Source: Saprospiraceae bacterium
Lineage (GTDB): Bacteria; Bacteroidota; Bacteroidia; Chitinophagales; Saprospiraceae
Direction: 5' to 3'
Assembly (NCBI GenBank): GCA_016714085.1
Contig: JADJNW010000016.1
Span: 124,001-188,000 of the forward strand
DNA: 64,000 bases
Part shown: positions 37,127-46,537 of the stretch, piece by piece
Layout of the letters: every line of letters starts with the position of its first letter
Numbering within the stretch: position 1 is the stretch's first letter
Position numbers and translations under genes: made by a program
Notes under the pieces: model-generated
Databases searched by the model: none
What the model saw: the letters and a program-made list of their open reading frames with translations, nothing else
Told to the model about the DNA's origin: nothing

Positions 37127-38149
37127 ATGAATATAATGAAACGATCATTATTTTTCCTGTTTTTTATTGCTCTGGGAATGACGACCTTGCAATCCTGCCT
37201 GTTTAATGGCGACGAAGACGATGAAGATATTCTGGGCAACTGGATCAGACGCTCCGATTTTGAAGGGATACCTCGTTCCAATGCAGTGAGTTTTACCATT
37301 GGTAATATTGCTTATGTAGGGCTTGGCTATGATGGTGAAGATGATTTACGCGATTTCTGGCGATATGATGCGGCTTTGGATTTTTGGCAGCGCGTTGATT
37401 CCTTTCCAGGCGAAGGGCGTCGCGGAGCGGTGGCATTTGCTATTGGGAATCGCGGTTATATTGGCACCGGATATAATGCGGATTTGCAAAATGAAGAATT
37501 GGGCGATTTTTGGGAATTCAATCCTGATGGGCCTTCCGGGCAGCAATGGACGCGCAAAGCGGATTTTGGCGGCACGCCCCGGTATAATTCGGTGGGGTTT
37601 TCCATCAATGGCAAGGGCTATATCGGCACGGGCTATGACGGGAATTGGCTTAAAGATTTTTATGAATATGATCCAGACACCGATACCTGGACGCAGGTGG
37701 TCAGCCTCAAGGGGGCAAAGCGCGAAGAAGCATTTGTTTTTGTGATCGACGGGAAAGCTTATGTCGGCGGCGGCCGGAATAATGGAATTTATGAATATGA
37801 TTTTTGGGCCTTTGATCCTGCAAGCCAGGAATGGACGCAGAAAAACGATCTCAATGAAGATGATAATTATGCAGTGATTCGGCATGCCGGGCTTGGGCTT
37901 AGTGTTGGTGGTCTGGGCTATACCATTGGCGGCATGAGCAGTAGCACCGTGTTAGGCACGGTTTGGGAATATGATCCAAATGCGGATATTTGGGAAAAGA
38001 AAAATAATATCGAAGGCTCTGCGCGTACGCATTTGACGGGTTTTGTTATAAATAATCGACTTTTTATTACAACTGGTAATGCCAGCGGTACGCGCTTAGA
38101 CGATACCTGGGAATTCAAGCCTTTTGATGAATTAGATGATGAAGATTAA
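37127..38149 (+). CDS. Kelch-repeat beta-propeller lipoprotein
   Basis: A 340-residue lipoprotein (GMTTLQSC lipobox, then LFNGDEDDEDI) with about six kelch blades: the repeated pattern RSNAVSFTIGNIAYVGLGYD, RGAVAFAIGNRGYIGTGYN, RYNSVGFSINGKGYIGTGYD, EAFVFVIDGKAYVGGG, IRHAGLGLSVGGLGYTIGG and THLTGFVINNRLFITTGN, each followed by a W-containing strand (FWRYDAALDFW, FYEYDPDTDTW). It forms a propeller on the cell surface or periplasm, probably binding a protein or glycan. It is co-transcribed with the DUF4270 gene and ends before a palindromic repeat. Confidence 0.88.
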   Translation: MNIMKRSLFFLFFIALGMTTLQSCLFNGDEDDEDILGNWIRRSDFEGIPRSNAVSFTIGNIAYVGLGYDGEDDLRDFWRYDAALDFWQRVDSFPGEGRRGAVAFAIGNRGYIGTGYNADLQNEELGDFWEFNPDGPSGQQWTRKADFGGTPRYNSVGFSINGKGYIGTGYDGNWLKDFYEYDPDTDTWTQVVSLKGAKREEAFVFVIDGKAYVGGGRNNGIYEYDFWAFDPASQEWTQKNDLNEDDNYAVIRHAGLGLSVGGLGYTIGGMSSSTVLGTVWEYDPNADIWEKKNNIEGSARTHLTGFVINNRLFITTGNASGTRLDDTWEFKPFDELDDED

Positions 38150-38172
38150 AATTTAGTAAATAAAAATACAGT

Positions 38173-38260
38173 GTGAAGTAAATTCCAATATATTATCTCT
38201 TAGCTAAACCTATAAGGTTTCAAAAACCTTATAGGTTTCGTAGTAAAAGATTTAATTTAC
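38173..38260. repeat. Palindromic dispersed intergenic element, copy 1 (also a bidirectional terminator)
   Basis: Core inverted repeat AAACCTATAAGGTTT-caa-AAACCTTATAGGTTT at 38206-38238, flanked by a left end TGAAGTAAATTCCAATA and a right end AAGATTTAATTTAC. An imperfect second copy with both flanks is at 60119-60207. It lies between the converging ends of the kelch gene and a LytTR regulator and overlaps the regulator's stop codon. Confidence 0.8.
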
Positions 38261-38985
38261 AGGGTACTAAATACCGTTTCAAAAAAGCGTTCTTTATAGC
38301 GTTCGCCAAGCGGAAGTTTCATTTCGCCCAGATAAACCTGGTTGCCTTCCATCGAAGTTACTTTATCAATAGCAATAATATAAGATTTGTGAATGCGTAT
38401 AAATTGATCGTGTGGAAGTGTGTCTTCCAAATTTTTTAAAGAATGTAAAAACAATAATTTTTTATGATCACCCGTGTAAACAGCGACATATTCTTTCATT
38501 CCTTCAATATATGTAATATCGGGGATCGGAATTCGATACAAACGGCGATTGGATTTAATAACTAAATAATCTTTTTCTTTCGCTTTTGCAAATGCCGGGT
38601 CATTCTTACGGGGAAGCTCTAACCAATGAAATTGGCGCGTTGCTTTGCTGACTGCTTTAAAAAAGTCTTGAAATTCAATAGGTTTGAGCAAATAATCAAT
38701 CACACCGAGCTGAAATCCTTCAAAAGCATAATCCCGACAAGCGGTCGTGAACACCACCATTGGCTTGGGATTCAGCATTCGCAAAAACTCAATTCCATTA
38801 ATATCAGGCGTATTTACATCCATAAACAAAAGATCGATATTATTTTCTTGAATATCAGGCATGGCTTCCAATGGTGAGCAAAACGAGCCATCCAGATGTA
38901 AATAAGGAATTTTGGCAATATGATCTCGAATTAATTCTTGGTCGGCTTTCACCCCATCAATCACAAGGCATTTCAATTTTTTCAT
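38257..38985 (-). CDS. LytTR-family response regulator (copy 1)
   Basis: ATG 38985 gives a ~242-residue regulator: a receiver domain (LKCLVIDGVKADQELIRDHI; phospho-acceptor Asp in LLFMDVNTPDINGIEFL; conserved Lys in VIDYLLKPIEF) and a LytTR DNA-binding domain (KSNRRLYRIPIPDITYIEGM; DQFIRIHKSYIIAIDKV). It is divergent from the kinase gene at 39235 and paralogous to the regulator at 40319. The kinase lies in the opposite operon, so this regulator may share it. An upstream in-frame start at 39015 is less likely. Confidence 0.9.
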   Translation of the reverse strand: MKKLKCLVIDGVKADQELIRDHIAKIPYLHLDGSFCSPLEAMPDIQENNIDLLFMDVNTPDINGIEFLRMLNPKPMVVFTTACRDYAFEGFQLGVIDYLLKPIEFQDFFKAVSKATRQFHWLELPRKNDPAFAKAKEKDYLVIKSNRRLYRIPIPDITYIEGMKEYVAVYTGDHKKLLFLHSLKNLEDTLPHDQFIRIHKSYIIAIDKVTSMEGNQVYLGEMKLPLGERYKERFFETVFSTL

Positions 38986-39197
38986 ACTGATTGTTTTCTT
39001 CGTGAGCACTATCAAAAGGACTTTTTGAACGCCTCAGAGGTTGTAGGGGCTAAAATGATGCTTTTCCGAAAAATTGGAGCCGAAGCTGTTTTTATCGATC
39101 AAATCGCTAAACTCATAGACGAATCGCGTTAATTTGTCTATCAAAATTTGAAAATAATCGCAGATCATAGAAAAAAAATAACCACTTGTTGAAAGCT

Positions 39198-39230
39198 TTT
39201 GCCAGTTGCACGACAAAATTTTTACTTTTG
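39198..39230 (+). promoter_or_regulatory. Candidate Bacteroidota promoter of the histidine kinase gene
   Basis: TTTG at 39198-39201 and TACTTTTG at 39223-39230 resemble the -33 TTTG and -7 TAnnTTTG elements, with a 21-nt spacer instead of 19. The -7 box ends only 4 bp before the ATG, implying a very short or no 5' leader. Confidence 0.5.
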
Positions 39231-39234
39231 AAAC

Positions 39235-40280
39235 ATGACTCGGGAAGAGCGACATATCAATCAAAGATTGGAAATCTGGCTACACATTGGTGTGTGGTTG
39301 CTGCTGGTATCGGTTTACACCTTGATTTTTACACGTTTTTTAAGTTTTGAACTCAGTCTTTTACGCGGCATTGTAAATGTATTGCCGATGGCCGCTATTT
39401 TTTACATTAATATTTGGCTGGTCGATAAATTTATTGAGCGAAAACGTTATATATATTTTACACTATTTTCTTTTTTCTTGTTTGCGGCGGCTACTTTATT
39501 ACGTGCGGAAGTCAATTTACTGTTTCCTGATATTCGGCCGGGCATGATTTTCCTGAGCGAACGCAAAAGCTGGGCATTGGGGGCTTTGGTGACGAATATG
39601 AGTATTGCAGTGATCAGTGTTTTTTATCAAATGTTATATAACCGTTATCGAAATGAGCAGCGAAATTTAGCCATTATTAATGAACAAAAAGAAGCCCAGC
39701 TTCAGGCGCTTCGGGCACAAATCAATCCGCATTTTTTATTTAATACGTTGAATAATATTTACTCACTGGCAGTGGTCAAATCTGATAAAACCGCCGAAAT
39801 GGTATTAAAACTTTCCAATTTATTACGTTATGTTATTTATGATGGCAAAGCGGAGCAAGTGGAACTCAAGCGCGAAGCCGAGCAAATCCAGGAGTTTATA
39901 GCCTTATTTCAAATGCGGAGCGAAGAACCTTTAAATATTCATTTTGATATAAAAGGGGATGCAATAATATAAAGATGGAGCCGATGATTCTGATTCCAAT
40001 CGTCGAAAACTGTTTCAAACACTGCGATTTTGACACGAATGACAAAGCCTTTATCAAAATTAATTTAGAAATAAAAGATGAGATATTACATTTCAATACA
40101 ATTAATACTAAAGATGATCAAAATCAGCAGAAAGACAGGGTAGGAGGGGTTGGTTTGGAAAATATTCGCAAGCGATTGGATTTAAAATATAAAGATGCAT
40201 ATCAATTGCTTGTCAATAGTAAAGAAAATACTTTTGCGGTGGATTTGAAATTATTTTTAAACAAAAAAAATAAAGTGTAA
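39235..40280 (+). CDS. LytS-type sensor histidine kinase, one frameshift
   Basis: Four to five membrane helices (residues ~15-145: WLLLVSVYTLIFTRF, LPMAAIFYINIWLV, YFTLFSFFLFAAATLL, ISVFYQMLYN) precede a short linker and the LytS-type dimerisation/phosphoacceptor motif LRAQINPHFLFNTLNNIYSL. The first frame stops at 39972. Adding one A at 39963-39964 gives GDANNIKMEPMILIPIVENC, the N-box, and continues to GGVGLENIRKRLDL at 40280. The intact protein would be ~349 residues. Without the shift the kinase lacks its ATP-binding domain. It is followed by a LytTR regulator in the same operon. Confidence 0.87.
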
Positions 40281-40318
40281 AAAGAAATTAAGATTTTACA
40301 TTTTATTAATATTTTATT

Positions 40319-41032
40319 ATGGTAACTATCAAAACACTACTAGTAGATGACGAATATCTGGCGTTGAATTTATTGGAAGAATTTACCCGGCAAGTGCCGG
40401 ATTTAGAGATTGTGGACAAAGTGAAATCGCCCATGAAAGCATTAGATATTTTAAATCAAACGTCCGTTGATTTATTATTTTTGGATATTCAAATGCCTAC
40501 GCTGAGTGGAAATAATTTACTTAAAACATTAAAAAATCCGCCAATTACAATTTTTACAACGGCTTATAATGATTATGCGATCGAAGCCTTTGAATTAAAT
40601 GTTATTGATTATTTACTCAAACCCTTTTCCTTTGAGCGTTTTTTACAAGCAGTGAATAAAGCTAAAGAACAATTACATTTTCGACAAAACGAAGCAGCTA
40701 TTGTGTTACCCAGCACCAGTCGTGATTTTTTTTCGATTAAGGTAGATGGGAAAATAGTGAAAGTTTATTTTGATGATATTTTATTTATCGAAGGCTTAAA
40801 AGAATATGTAAGAATTGTCTGTCGAGATGCGCGCCTGGTCACGCTAGAAAGCTTGAAAAATCTGGAAGATTTGTTGCCAACGGAGAATTTTATTCGAGTT
40901 CATAAGTCTTATATTATTGCTAAAAACAAGGTACAATCATTGGATGGTAATTTACTTGAAATTAATAAATATAAAATTCCCATTAGCCGTAGCAAACGGG
41001 ATGAAGTTGTGGAATGGATATTTTATAAATAA
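40319..41032 (+). CDS. LytTR-family response regulator (copy 2)
   Basis: A 237-residue regulator with receiver domain (TLLVDDEYLALNLLEEF; phospho-acceptor Asp in LLFLDIQMPTLSGNNLL; Lys in VIDYLLKPFSFERFLQAV) and a LytTR domain (DDILFIEGLKEYVRIVC; TENFIRVHKSYIIAKNKVQSL). It lies 39 bp after the LytS-type kinase and is its natural partner. It is closely similar in layout to the divergent regulator at 38257-38985. Targets are unknown. Confidence 0.93.
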   Translation: MVTIKTLLVDDEYLALNLLEEFTRQVPDLEIVDKVKSPMKALDILNQTSVDLLFLDIQMPTLSGNNLLKTLKNPPITIFTTAYNDYAIEAFELNVIDYLLKPFSFERFLQAVNKAKEQLHFRQNEAAIVLPSTSRDFFSIKVDGKIVKVYFDDILFIEGLKEYVRIVCRDARLVTLESLKNLEDLLPTENFIRVHKSYIIAKNKVQSLDGNLLEINKYKIPISRSKRDEVVEWIFYK

Positions 41033-41068
41033 GGCTTTGAAATATAGCACCTTGAAAAATTAAAAAAG

Positions 41069-41094
41069 GCTGAGACAACTTGCATCATCTCAGC
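41069..41094. terminator. Hairpin between converging genes
   Basis: GCTGAGA (41069-41075) and TCTCAGC (41088-41094) form a perfect 7-bp stem with A-rich flanks on both sides, between the LytTR regulator (+) and the HhH protein gene (-). The T tract is weak in the + direction. Confidence 0.5.
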
Positions 41095-41123
41095 GGAAAA
41101 TTAGGGTACTATTAAAAAGAAGT

Positions 41124-42257
41124 TCAATCGAAATGCAGATAAGGCTTCAATTTTTCCAGCGTAGATGGTGGGAGCGCTTTCAACCGGGCCACGTCTCCCA
41201 CCGATGAGAACGCCCCGTGCTGCCCGCGATAGCTCACGATGGCAGCCGCCAGGCGGGCGTCAATGTACGGATGTGCCTTTAATTCCTCTACGCTGGCAGT
41301 GTTGATCATAATGCCCCGGAAAATCGGTGATGATTTTAACTGAGGTTTAATTCGCTGAAAAGTACTGTCGGGCAAGCCATAGGTTTCTGCAATTTGTTCG
41401 ATATTGCTAAAGCCTCCAAGTTTATCACGAAAAGTTGTAATACGTTTTGCAAAAGCCATGCCGATTCCGTGCAATTCTTGCCATTCTTCCGGGCTAGCCT
41501 GATTGATGTCAATTACCAAAGGTTTTGAAGCTCGATTTGGAAAATCGGGTGATTTTATCGGTGTAGCAGAAGCTACGCTTGTTTTCATTTCGCTTGGTGC
41601 AGGTATGGAAACATACGGCTTTAATCGTTCATAATCAGTTTCTTTTATACTGTAAATTTTCTTCAAGTCTTCTGGTTTTTGGAACTTTCCTCCTTTCTCT
41701 CGATATTTCACAATGGTAGTCGCCGTTTTTTCGGACAAGCCTAATTTCATAAAATCATTTTCAGAAGCAGTATTCGGGTCGAATTCAAATAATTGTGCAA
41801 TAGGTCGATTTTTGGAATAGCCTTTACTTTCTGTTTTCGGGAAATTCTTGCTTCCAATGCGCACATACGGCGCAAGGCGCTCATAATCATTGGCTTTCAA
41901 TGTATAAATTTTCTGCAAATCTTCGGTTCGGTAAAATTTTCCTCCTTTGTTGCGAAAGTTAATAATCGTTTGGGCCAGTTTTGGCGATAAGCCCAGCAGT
42001 TCTAATTCTTCCTTTGTTGCAGTATTCGGATCGAATTCAAAAAGGGTGATTTCTAATGCTTCAGACGAGTCATCGTCGGCAACTTCAGCTTCTTCGCTGG
42101 CCAATATCAACTCAAAGTCAGGTGATTCCGGTTTTGGGGCTATGTATGGAAACAGTGCCGGTGCTACAAAAAGCGCCACACACAAAATACTCAAGACCAA
42201 GGCTCCGTTTCGCTCGGAACGCGTGTAATAAAAATATTCATGCAGGAAATTTTTCAT
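41124..42257 (-). CDS. Helix-hairpin-helix (ComEA-like) membrane protein
   Basis: ATG 42257 gives a ~377-residue protein with one N-terminal membrane helix (RNGALVLSILCVALFVAPAL) and several HhH modules: FDPNTATKEELELLGLSPKL, FDPNTASENDFMKLGLSEKT, DINQASPEEWQELHGIGMAF and a last module ending RLKALPPSTLEKLKPYL. Each module contains the NTA..EL..LG(L/I) pattern of ComEA/Hb-HhH domains that bind DNA non-specifically. It may take part in DNA uptake or envelope-associated DNA binding (inference). The hairpin just before it lies between its 3' end and the converging regulator gene. Confidence 0.86.
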   Translation of the reverse strand: MKNFLHEYFYYTRSERNGALVLSILCVALFVAPALFPYIAPKPESPDFELILASEEAEVADDDSSEALEITLFEFDPNTATKEELELLGLSPKLAQTIINFRNKGGKFYRTEDLQKIYTLKANDYERLAPYVRIGSKNFPKTESKGYSKNRPIAQLFEFDPNTASENDFMKLGLSEKTATTIVKYREKGGKFQKPEDLKKIYSIKETDYERLKPYVSIPAPSEMKTSVASATPIKSPDFPNRASKPLVIDINQASPEEWQELHGIGMAFAKRITTFRDKLGGFSNIEQIAETYGLPDSTFQRIKPQLKSSPIFRGIMINTASVEELKAHPYIDARLAAAIVSYRGQHGAFSSVGDVARLKALPPSTLEKLKPYLHFD

Positions 42258-42452
42258 AGTCGCTATTTGGTTTTGGAATTTAGACGCCAAACATTATGCC
42301 GCGTAACACGATTTTGTCCAAGAAGTACACATTCGGCAGGATGAGATGTACCAACAGCAGGATCAGGTACGGAAATGTCAAAAAGGGAGATGGGGTGATA
42401 GGAGAATAGGGATCAAATTGGTTGGAAGCGTAAAAATTAGATAGACACTTCT

Positions 42453-42460
42453 TACATTTG
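42453..42460 (+). promoter_or_regulatory. -7 box TACATTTG upstream of recR
   Basis: A perfect TAnnTTTG element ends 5 bp before the recR ATG (42466). No convincing -33 TTTG is at the expected distance. If active it would give an almost leaderless recR transcript. Confidence 0.4.
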
Positions 42461-42465
42461 CAGTT

Positions 42466-43077
42466 ATGAATTTTTCATCGAAACTAATTGAAGAAGCGGT
42501 CAATGCATTTGCTACGCTGCCAGGCATTGGTAAGAAAACCGCGCTGCGCCTGGTCTTGCATTTGGTGAACCAGCCAGGAGAAAACGTGGAGCAATTTGCC
42601 GATGCCATTGTAAAAATGCGTCAGCATATCAAATTTTGCGAGACCTGTCATAATTTATCCGACGAGCCATTATGCGCTATCTGCGCTGACCCGCGCCGCG
42701 ACCGGGGGGTGGTGTGCATCGTAGAATCCATTCGGGATGTCATGGCTATTGAAGATACTTCGCAATACCGAGGTTTGTACCATGTATTGGGTGGCGTCAT
42801 TTCACCGATTGAAGGCATTGGCCCTGGCGATTTGAATATTGATACATTGGCACAGCGCATTCAGCAAGGTGAAATCCGCGAAATTATTATGGCTGTAAAT
42901 CCAACAATAGAAGGTGATACCACGATTTTTTATATTTCTAAAAAACTCAAAGATACTGATCTGAAAATCAGTACAATAGCGCGAGGCGTGTCTTTTGGCG
43001 GAGAATTGGAATACGCTGATGAACTTACGCTGGGGCGGTCGATTGTGGCAAGAGTGTCTTATAGAACGGAGGATTGA
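42466..43077 (+). CDS. recR: Recombination protein RecR
   Basis: A 203-residue protein: HhH region LPGIGKKTALRLVLHLVNQ, the C4 zinc finger CETCHNLSDEPLCAIC, the Toprim domain from VVCIVESIRDVMAIEDT to IIMAVNPTIEGDTT, and the C-terminal ARGVSFGGELEYADELTLGR. RecR loads RecA at single-strand gaps with RecO/RecF. Length and motif order are normal. It is divergent from the HhH protein gene; transcription may start within a few bases of the ATG. Confidence 0.96.
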   Translation: MNFSSKLIEEAVNAFATLPGIGKKTALRLVLHLVNQPGENVEQFADAIVKMRQHIKFCETCHNLSDEPLCAICADPRRDRGVVCIVESIRDVMAIEDTSQYRGLYHVLGGVISPIEGIGPGDLNIDTLAQRIQQGEIREIIMAVNPTIEGDTTIFYISKKLKDTDLKISTIARGVSFGGELEYADELTLGRSIVARVSYRTED

Positions 43078-43220
43078 TGCTTGACTCGGAGATTGAGTGA
43101 AGGGGACTTTGTGATGTAGTGATAGCATTATTTCTTTGAGTATTTACATCCGTGAGCCTTTATGCCTTTTCACTTTATAAACTCCCAAGCTTTTCAACTA
43201 TCTTAAACTTTCCAAATACG

Positions 43221-43251
43221 TTTGCACATTTCAAACAAGTATTTACCTTTG
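43221..43251 (+). promoter_or_regulatory. Consensus Bacteroidota promoter upstream of secDF
   Basis: TTTG at 43221-43224, a 19-nt spacer, and TACCTTTG at 43244-43251 match the -33/-7 consensus TTTG-N19-TAnnTTTG exactly. It lies 132 bp before the secDF start. The 306-bp recR-secDF gap contains no convincing ORF or RNA structure otherwise; a second -7-like TATATTTG is at 43282. Confidence 0.65.
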
Positions 43252-43382
43252 CACTTCTGCAAAAGAACCATAAAAATGGCGTATATTTGCGGAGTTTTTT
43301 TGGGGGGCTAAAAAATCCAAGATTTTTCCCTCCTAATGAATTGATTTTCTAACGATTATTCTAAAAAGGTAAAACGGAAGTT

Positions 43383-46300
43383 ATGCAAGGCAAAGGCATT
43401 GTGAAGTTCTTCCTGGTGGTGTTGACGCTCGTGACGCTGGCTCAGTATCTTTTTATTCTACCAACTCAAAAAGTAGAAAAAGCTGCTGCTGCTTATGCCA
43501 AGAACGCGTGCCCAGGAGAAGGGGAGAATTCTCTTTGTTTCAAAGAGAAGCGGACAGCTTTTCTGGACTCCATGTCCTCCGAAGAGGTGTTGAAAGTTCC
43601 GCTGCTAAAATCCTGGACTTATCAGGATTTGAAAGGGCAGCAGCTGGCTTTGGGGCTTGATCTCAAAGGCGGTATGAGTGTAGTATTGCAAATTGATTTG
43701 CGCGATTTTATTCGGGCATTAGCCAATGATAGTAAGGATCCTACCTTTTTAGAAGCATTAAATAGAGCATCTTCAGCACAGAGCAATCAGCAATCTGATT
43801 ATGTAACACGTTTTGCAGATGCTTACCGCGAACTCGGTCAAGGCAAGAAACTAGCACCGCTTTTTTCTAAGAACCCATCGCTGCGCGATCAGATTAACTT
43901 TGAAACCTCCGATGGAGAAGTAACGCGCATTATCCGCGAGCGCGCCAATGAAACGGTTGATCTTACTTTCAAATTGCTGAAAGAACGTATTGATAAATTA
44001 GGTGTAACCCAGCCCAACGTTTCATTGGATGAGGCCCGAGACTTGATTGTAGTAGAATTGCCGGGTATTGACAACCCTGAACGCGCCCGGAATTTCTTGC
44101 AAGCTGCTGCAAAACTTGACTTCTGGAATGTCTATCGCATTAGCGATCCCGGCGTACAGCAATCTTTGATTGATGCCAACCGTAGGCTATCAGAAGTTAT
44201 GGGTACTATGGATATTCAGTCCGAAATTGCCCAAATCGATACGACTTTTGCGACAGATTCTTTAGGCAATCAAGACAAGACGCAAATTGTAAAAATTGAT
44301 ACTATTTACACTGCACCGAATTTGAATCAAGGTCCACTCTTTGATGTACTCACGATGAATACGGTGCTGCCTACCGGGCAAATCCAGTTTTCGCCTGCGG
44401 TTATAGGTATCGCTAAAAAGAACCAACGTGCTCGTATCGATACATTATTGAATCATCCAGAGGTTCAATCTATATTTCCACCCGATTTGGTGTTCCGTTG
44501 GGCCAAAGATCCCTACGTTGATTACAATACAGGTGAGGAGACCGATCAATATCAGCTATACGCCATTCGTTTGGAACGAGGTTCTGAAAAGCCTTTATTG
44601 ACGGGCGAATCCGTGACTGATGCTCGACCGGAAACAGATCCTACAACGGGGAATGTGACTGTCTCGCTTCGCATGGACAATGCTGGTGCAAGAACTTGGG
44701 CACAAATGACAACCAAAGCTGCACAGGATAACAACCGCGAAATCGCTATTGTGCTTGACGATGAAGTTGTATCTGCGCCTGGAGTAGATGAACCGATTAC
44801 GGGTGGTAGCTCTTCGATCAGAGGTAATTATACCATTCAGGAAGCACAGGATTTTGCTAATATTCTTCAAATTGGTAAACTTCCCGCAGAAACCCGTATC
44901 ATTAGTGAAAACGTAGTAGGACCATCCCTCGGGCAAGAAAATATCAATAAAAGCTTGACTGCCATCATTTTAGCATTCCTTACGGTGATGGTGTTTATGG
45001 TGATTTACTACGCAGGTGGTGGAGTCGTATCGGTGGTGGCATTATTTGCCAACTTGTTCTTTATTTTTGGTTCGCTAGCATCGGCTGGTACGGTATTGAC
45101 GCTGCCGGGTATCGCAGGTATTGTTTTGACGATGGGTATGGCAGTGGACGCGAACGTAATTATATTTGAGCGTATCCGTGAAGAACTTCGAGCAGGTAAA
45201 TCAATGTTAGCCGCCATTTCCGATGGTTTCAAGCATTCTTATTCTGCCATTATTGACGCCAACGTCACTACCATTCTGACCTGTTTAGTACTGGCTTATT
45301 TTGGTTTGGGACCAATTAAAGGTTTTGGAGTCGTTTTGATTATAGGTATCTTGGCTTCGATGTTCACCGCCATTTTAGTAACAAGACTGATTATTGACTG
45401 GTGGACTATCAATAGAGGCAAAAGCATGAGATTTTGGAATGGATTTTCCAAGGATTTCATGTCGAATGTCAATATCAACTGGATGGGCTATCGCCGCATT
45501 GGTTATATGATTTCCGGGGCATTGATTATTATAAGTATTGTTTCTTTCCTCACGAAAGGCTTTGATCTTGGGGTAGATTTCAAAGGTGGGTATTCATTCA
45601 ATGTTCAATTTGAAAAAAATGTAACAACAGATGCAGAGGCATTGCGTACAGCACTTGCAGGGCCTTTTGAAGCAACTCCTGTAGTGAAAGTAGTGGATGC
45701 CGAGAATACATTCAATATCACGACGGCTTATTTGATTGCAGATACCAGCGCCAATGCTCAGGAAAAAGTGACCGAAAAGCTTTTTGCAGGCATCAATCCC
45801 ATTGCAGGCGACAAGGTGAATTATGATTCATTCAAACAAACTGATGCAGATGGAACGCATATCACGAGTTCGAGTAGGGTAGGACCAATCATCGCGGATG
45901 ACATCAGAAGCAGTTCCTTCCTGTCTGGGGTATTTGCACTCTTGCTTATTTTCGGTTATCTGGCAATTCGATTCAGCCAATGGCAATTTAGCTTGGGAGC
46001 GGTTGTGGCGCTATTGCATGATGCCATTATTACTTTGGGAATGTTCTCTTTACTCTGGGGTTTCATGCCATTTTCAATGGAGATTGACCAGGCATTTGTA
46101 GCGGCGATTCTGACGGTTATTGGTTATTCTGTCAACGATACGGTGATCGTGTTCGACCGTATTCGAGAATTTAGCAGTATTTATGCGGGTCGCCCGAAAG
46201 AGGAAGTATTCAATCTTGCTATCAATAATACCTTAAGCCGTACGATCAATACCTCAGGTACTACCCTTTTGGTGGTGATCATGCTGCTTATATTCGGTGG

Positions 46301-46466
46301 TGGCGTCATCAAAGGCTTTGCTTTCGCGCTGCTGATCGGTATTTTATTTGGTACTTATTCTTCTGTTTTTGTGGCTTCTGCTATCGTTGTTGATTTAATA
46401 AAAGGTATCAAAGGCAAGACCGAAGTAAAGAAAAAGACCTTCTCGAAGGCTGCTTCAAAAGTATAA
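43383..46466 (+). CDS. secDF: Protein translocase subunit SecDF (fused)
   Basis: A 1027-residue fusion of SecD and SecF. The N-terminus is a membrane anchor (FFLVVLTLVTLAQYLFIL), then a periplasmic domain with LDLKGGMSVVLQID (D1 motif) and ERIDKLGVTQPNV. Membrane blocks follow, with AGIVLTMGMAVDANVIIFERIREEL (the SecD D4/D5 region). The SecF half begins near DLGVDFKGGYSFNVQFEKN and holds VIGYSVNDTVIVFDRIREF and the last helices. SecDF uses the proton gradient to pull proteins through SecYEG. Bacteroidota commonly have this fusion. A strong terminator follows 25 bp after the stop. Confidence 0.97.
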   Translation: MQGKGIVKFFLVVLTLVTLAQYLFILPTQKVEKAAAAYAKNACPGEGENSLCFKEKRTAFLDSMSSEEVLKVPLLKSWTYQDLKGQQLALGLDLKGGMSVVLQIDLRDFIRALANDSKDPTFLEALNRASSAQSNQQSDYVTRFADAYRELGQGKKLAPLFSKNPSLRDQINFETSDGEVTRIIRERANETVDLTFKLLKERIDKLGVTQPNVSLDEARDLIVVELPGIDNPERARNFLQAAAKLDFWNVYRISDPGVQQSLIDANRRLSEVMGTMDIQSEIAQIDTTFATDSLGNQDKTQIVKIDTIYTAPNLNQGPLFDVLTMNTVLPTGQIQFSPAVIGIAKKNQRARIDTLLNHPEVQSIFPPDLVFRWAKDPYVDYNTGEETDQYQLYAIRLERGSEKPLLTGESVTDARPETDPTTGNVTVSLRMDNAGARTWAQMTTKAAQDNNREIAIVLDDEVVSAPGVDEPITGGSSSIRGNYTIQEAQDFANILQIGKLPAETRIISENVVGPSLGQENINKSLTAIILAFLTVMVFMVIYYAGGGVVSVVALFANLFFIFGSLASAGTVLTLPGIAGIVLTMGMAVDANVIIFERIREELRAGKSMLAAISDGFKHSYSAIIDANVTTILTCLVLAYFGLGPIKGFGVVLIIGILASMFTAILVTRLIIDWWTINRGKSMRFWNGFSKDFMSNVNINWMGYRRIGYMISGALIIISIVSFLTKGFDLGVDFKGGYSFNVQFEKNVTTDAEALRTALAGPFEATPVVKVVDAENTFNITTAYLIADTSANAQEKVTEKLFAGINPIAGDKVNYDSFKQTDADGTHITSSSRVGPIIADDIRSSSFLSGVFALLLIFGYLAIRFSQWQFSLGAVVALLHDAIITLGMFSLLWGFMPFSMEIDQAFVAAILTVIGYSVNDTVIVFDRIREFSSIYAGRPKEEVFNLAINNTLSRTINTSGTTLLVVIMLLIFGGGVIKGFAFALLIGILFGTYSSVFVASAIVVDLIKGIKGKTEVKKKTFSKAASKV

Positions 46467-46490
46467 ATTATCGATTTTCTTGATAAGAAA

Positions 46491-46527
46491 ATAACTCCTT
46501 TCGGGCTAAGCCGGGAAGGAGTTATTA
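46491..46527 (+). terminator. Rho-independent terminator after secDF
   Basis: A perfect 11-bp stem AATAACTCCTT / AAGGAGTTATT around a 15-nt GC-rich loop, followed by a T run. It starts 25 bp after the secDF stop and lies 11 bp before the next ATG. Confidence 0.85.
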
Positions 46528-46537
46528 TTTTTGAAAA

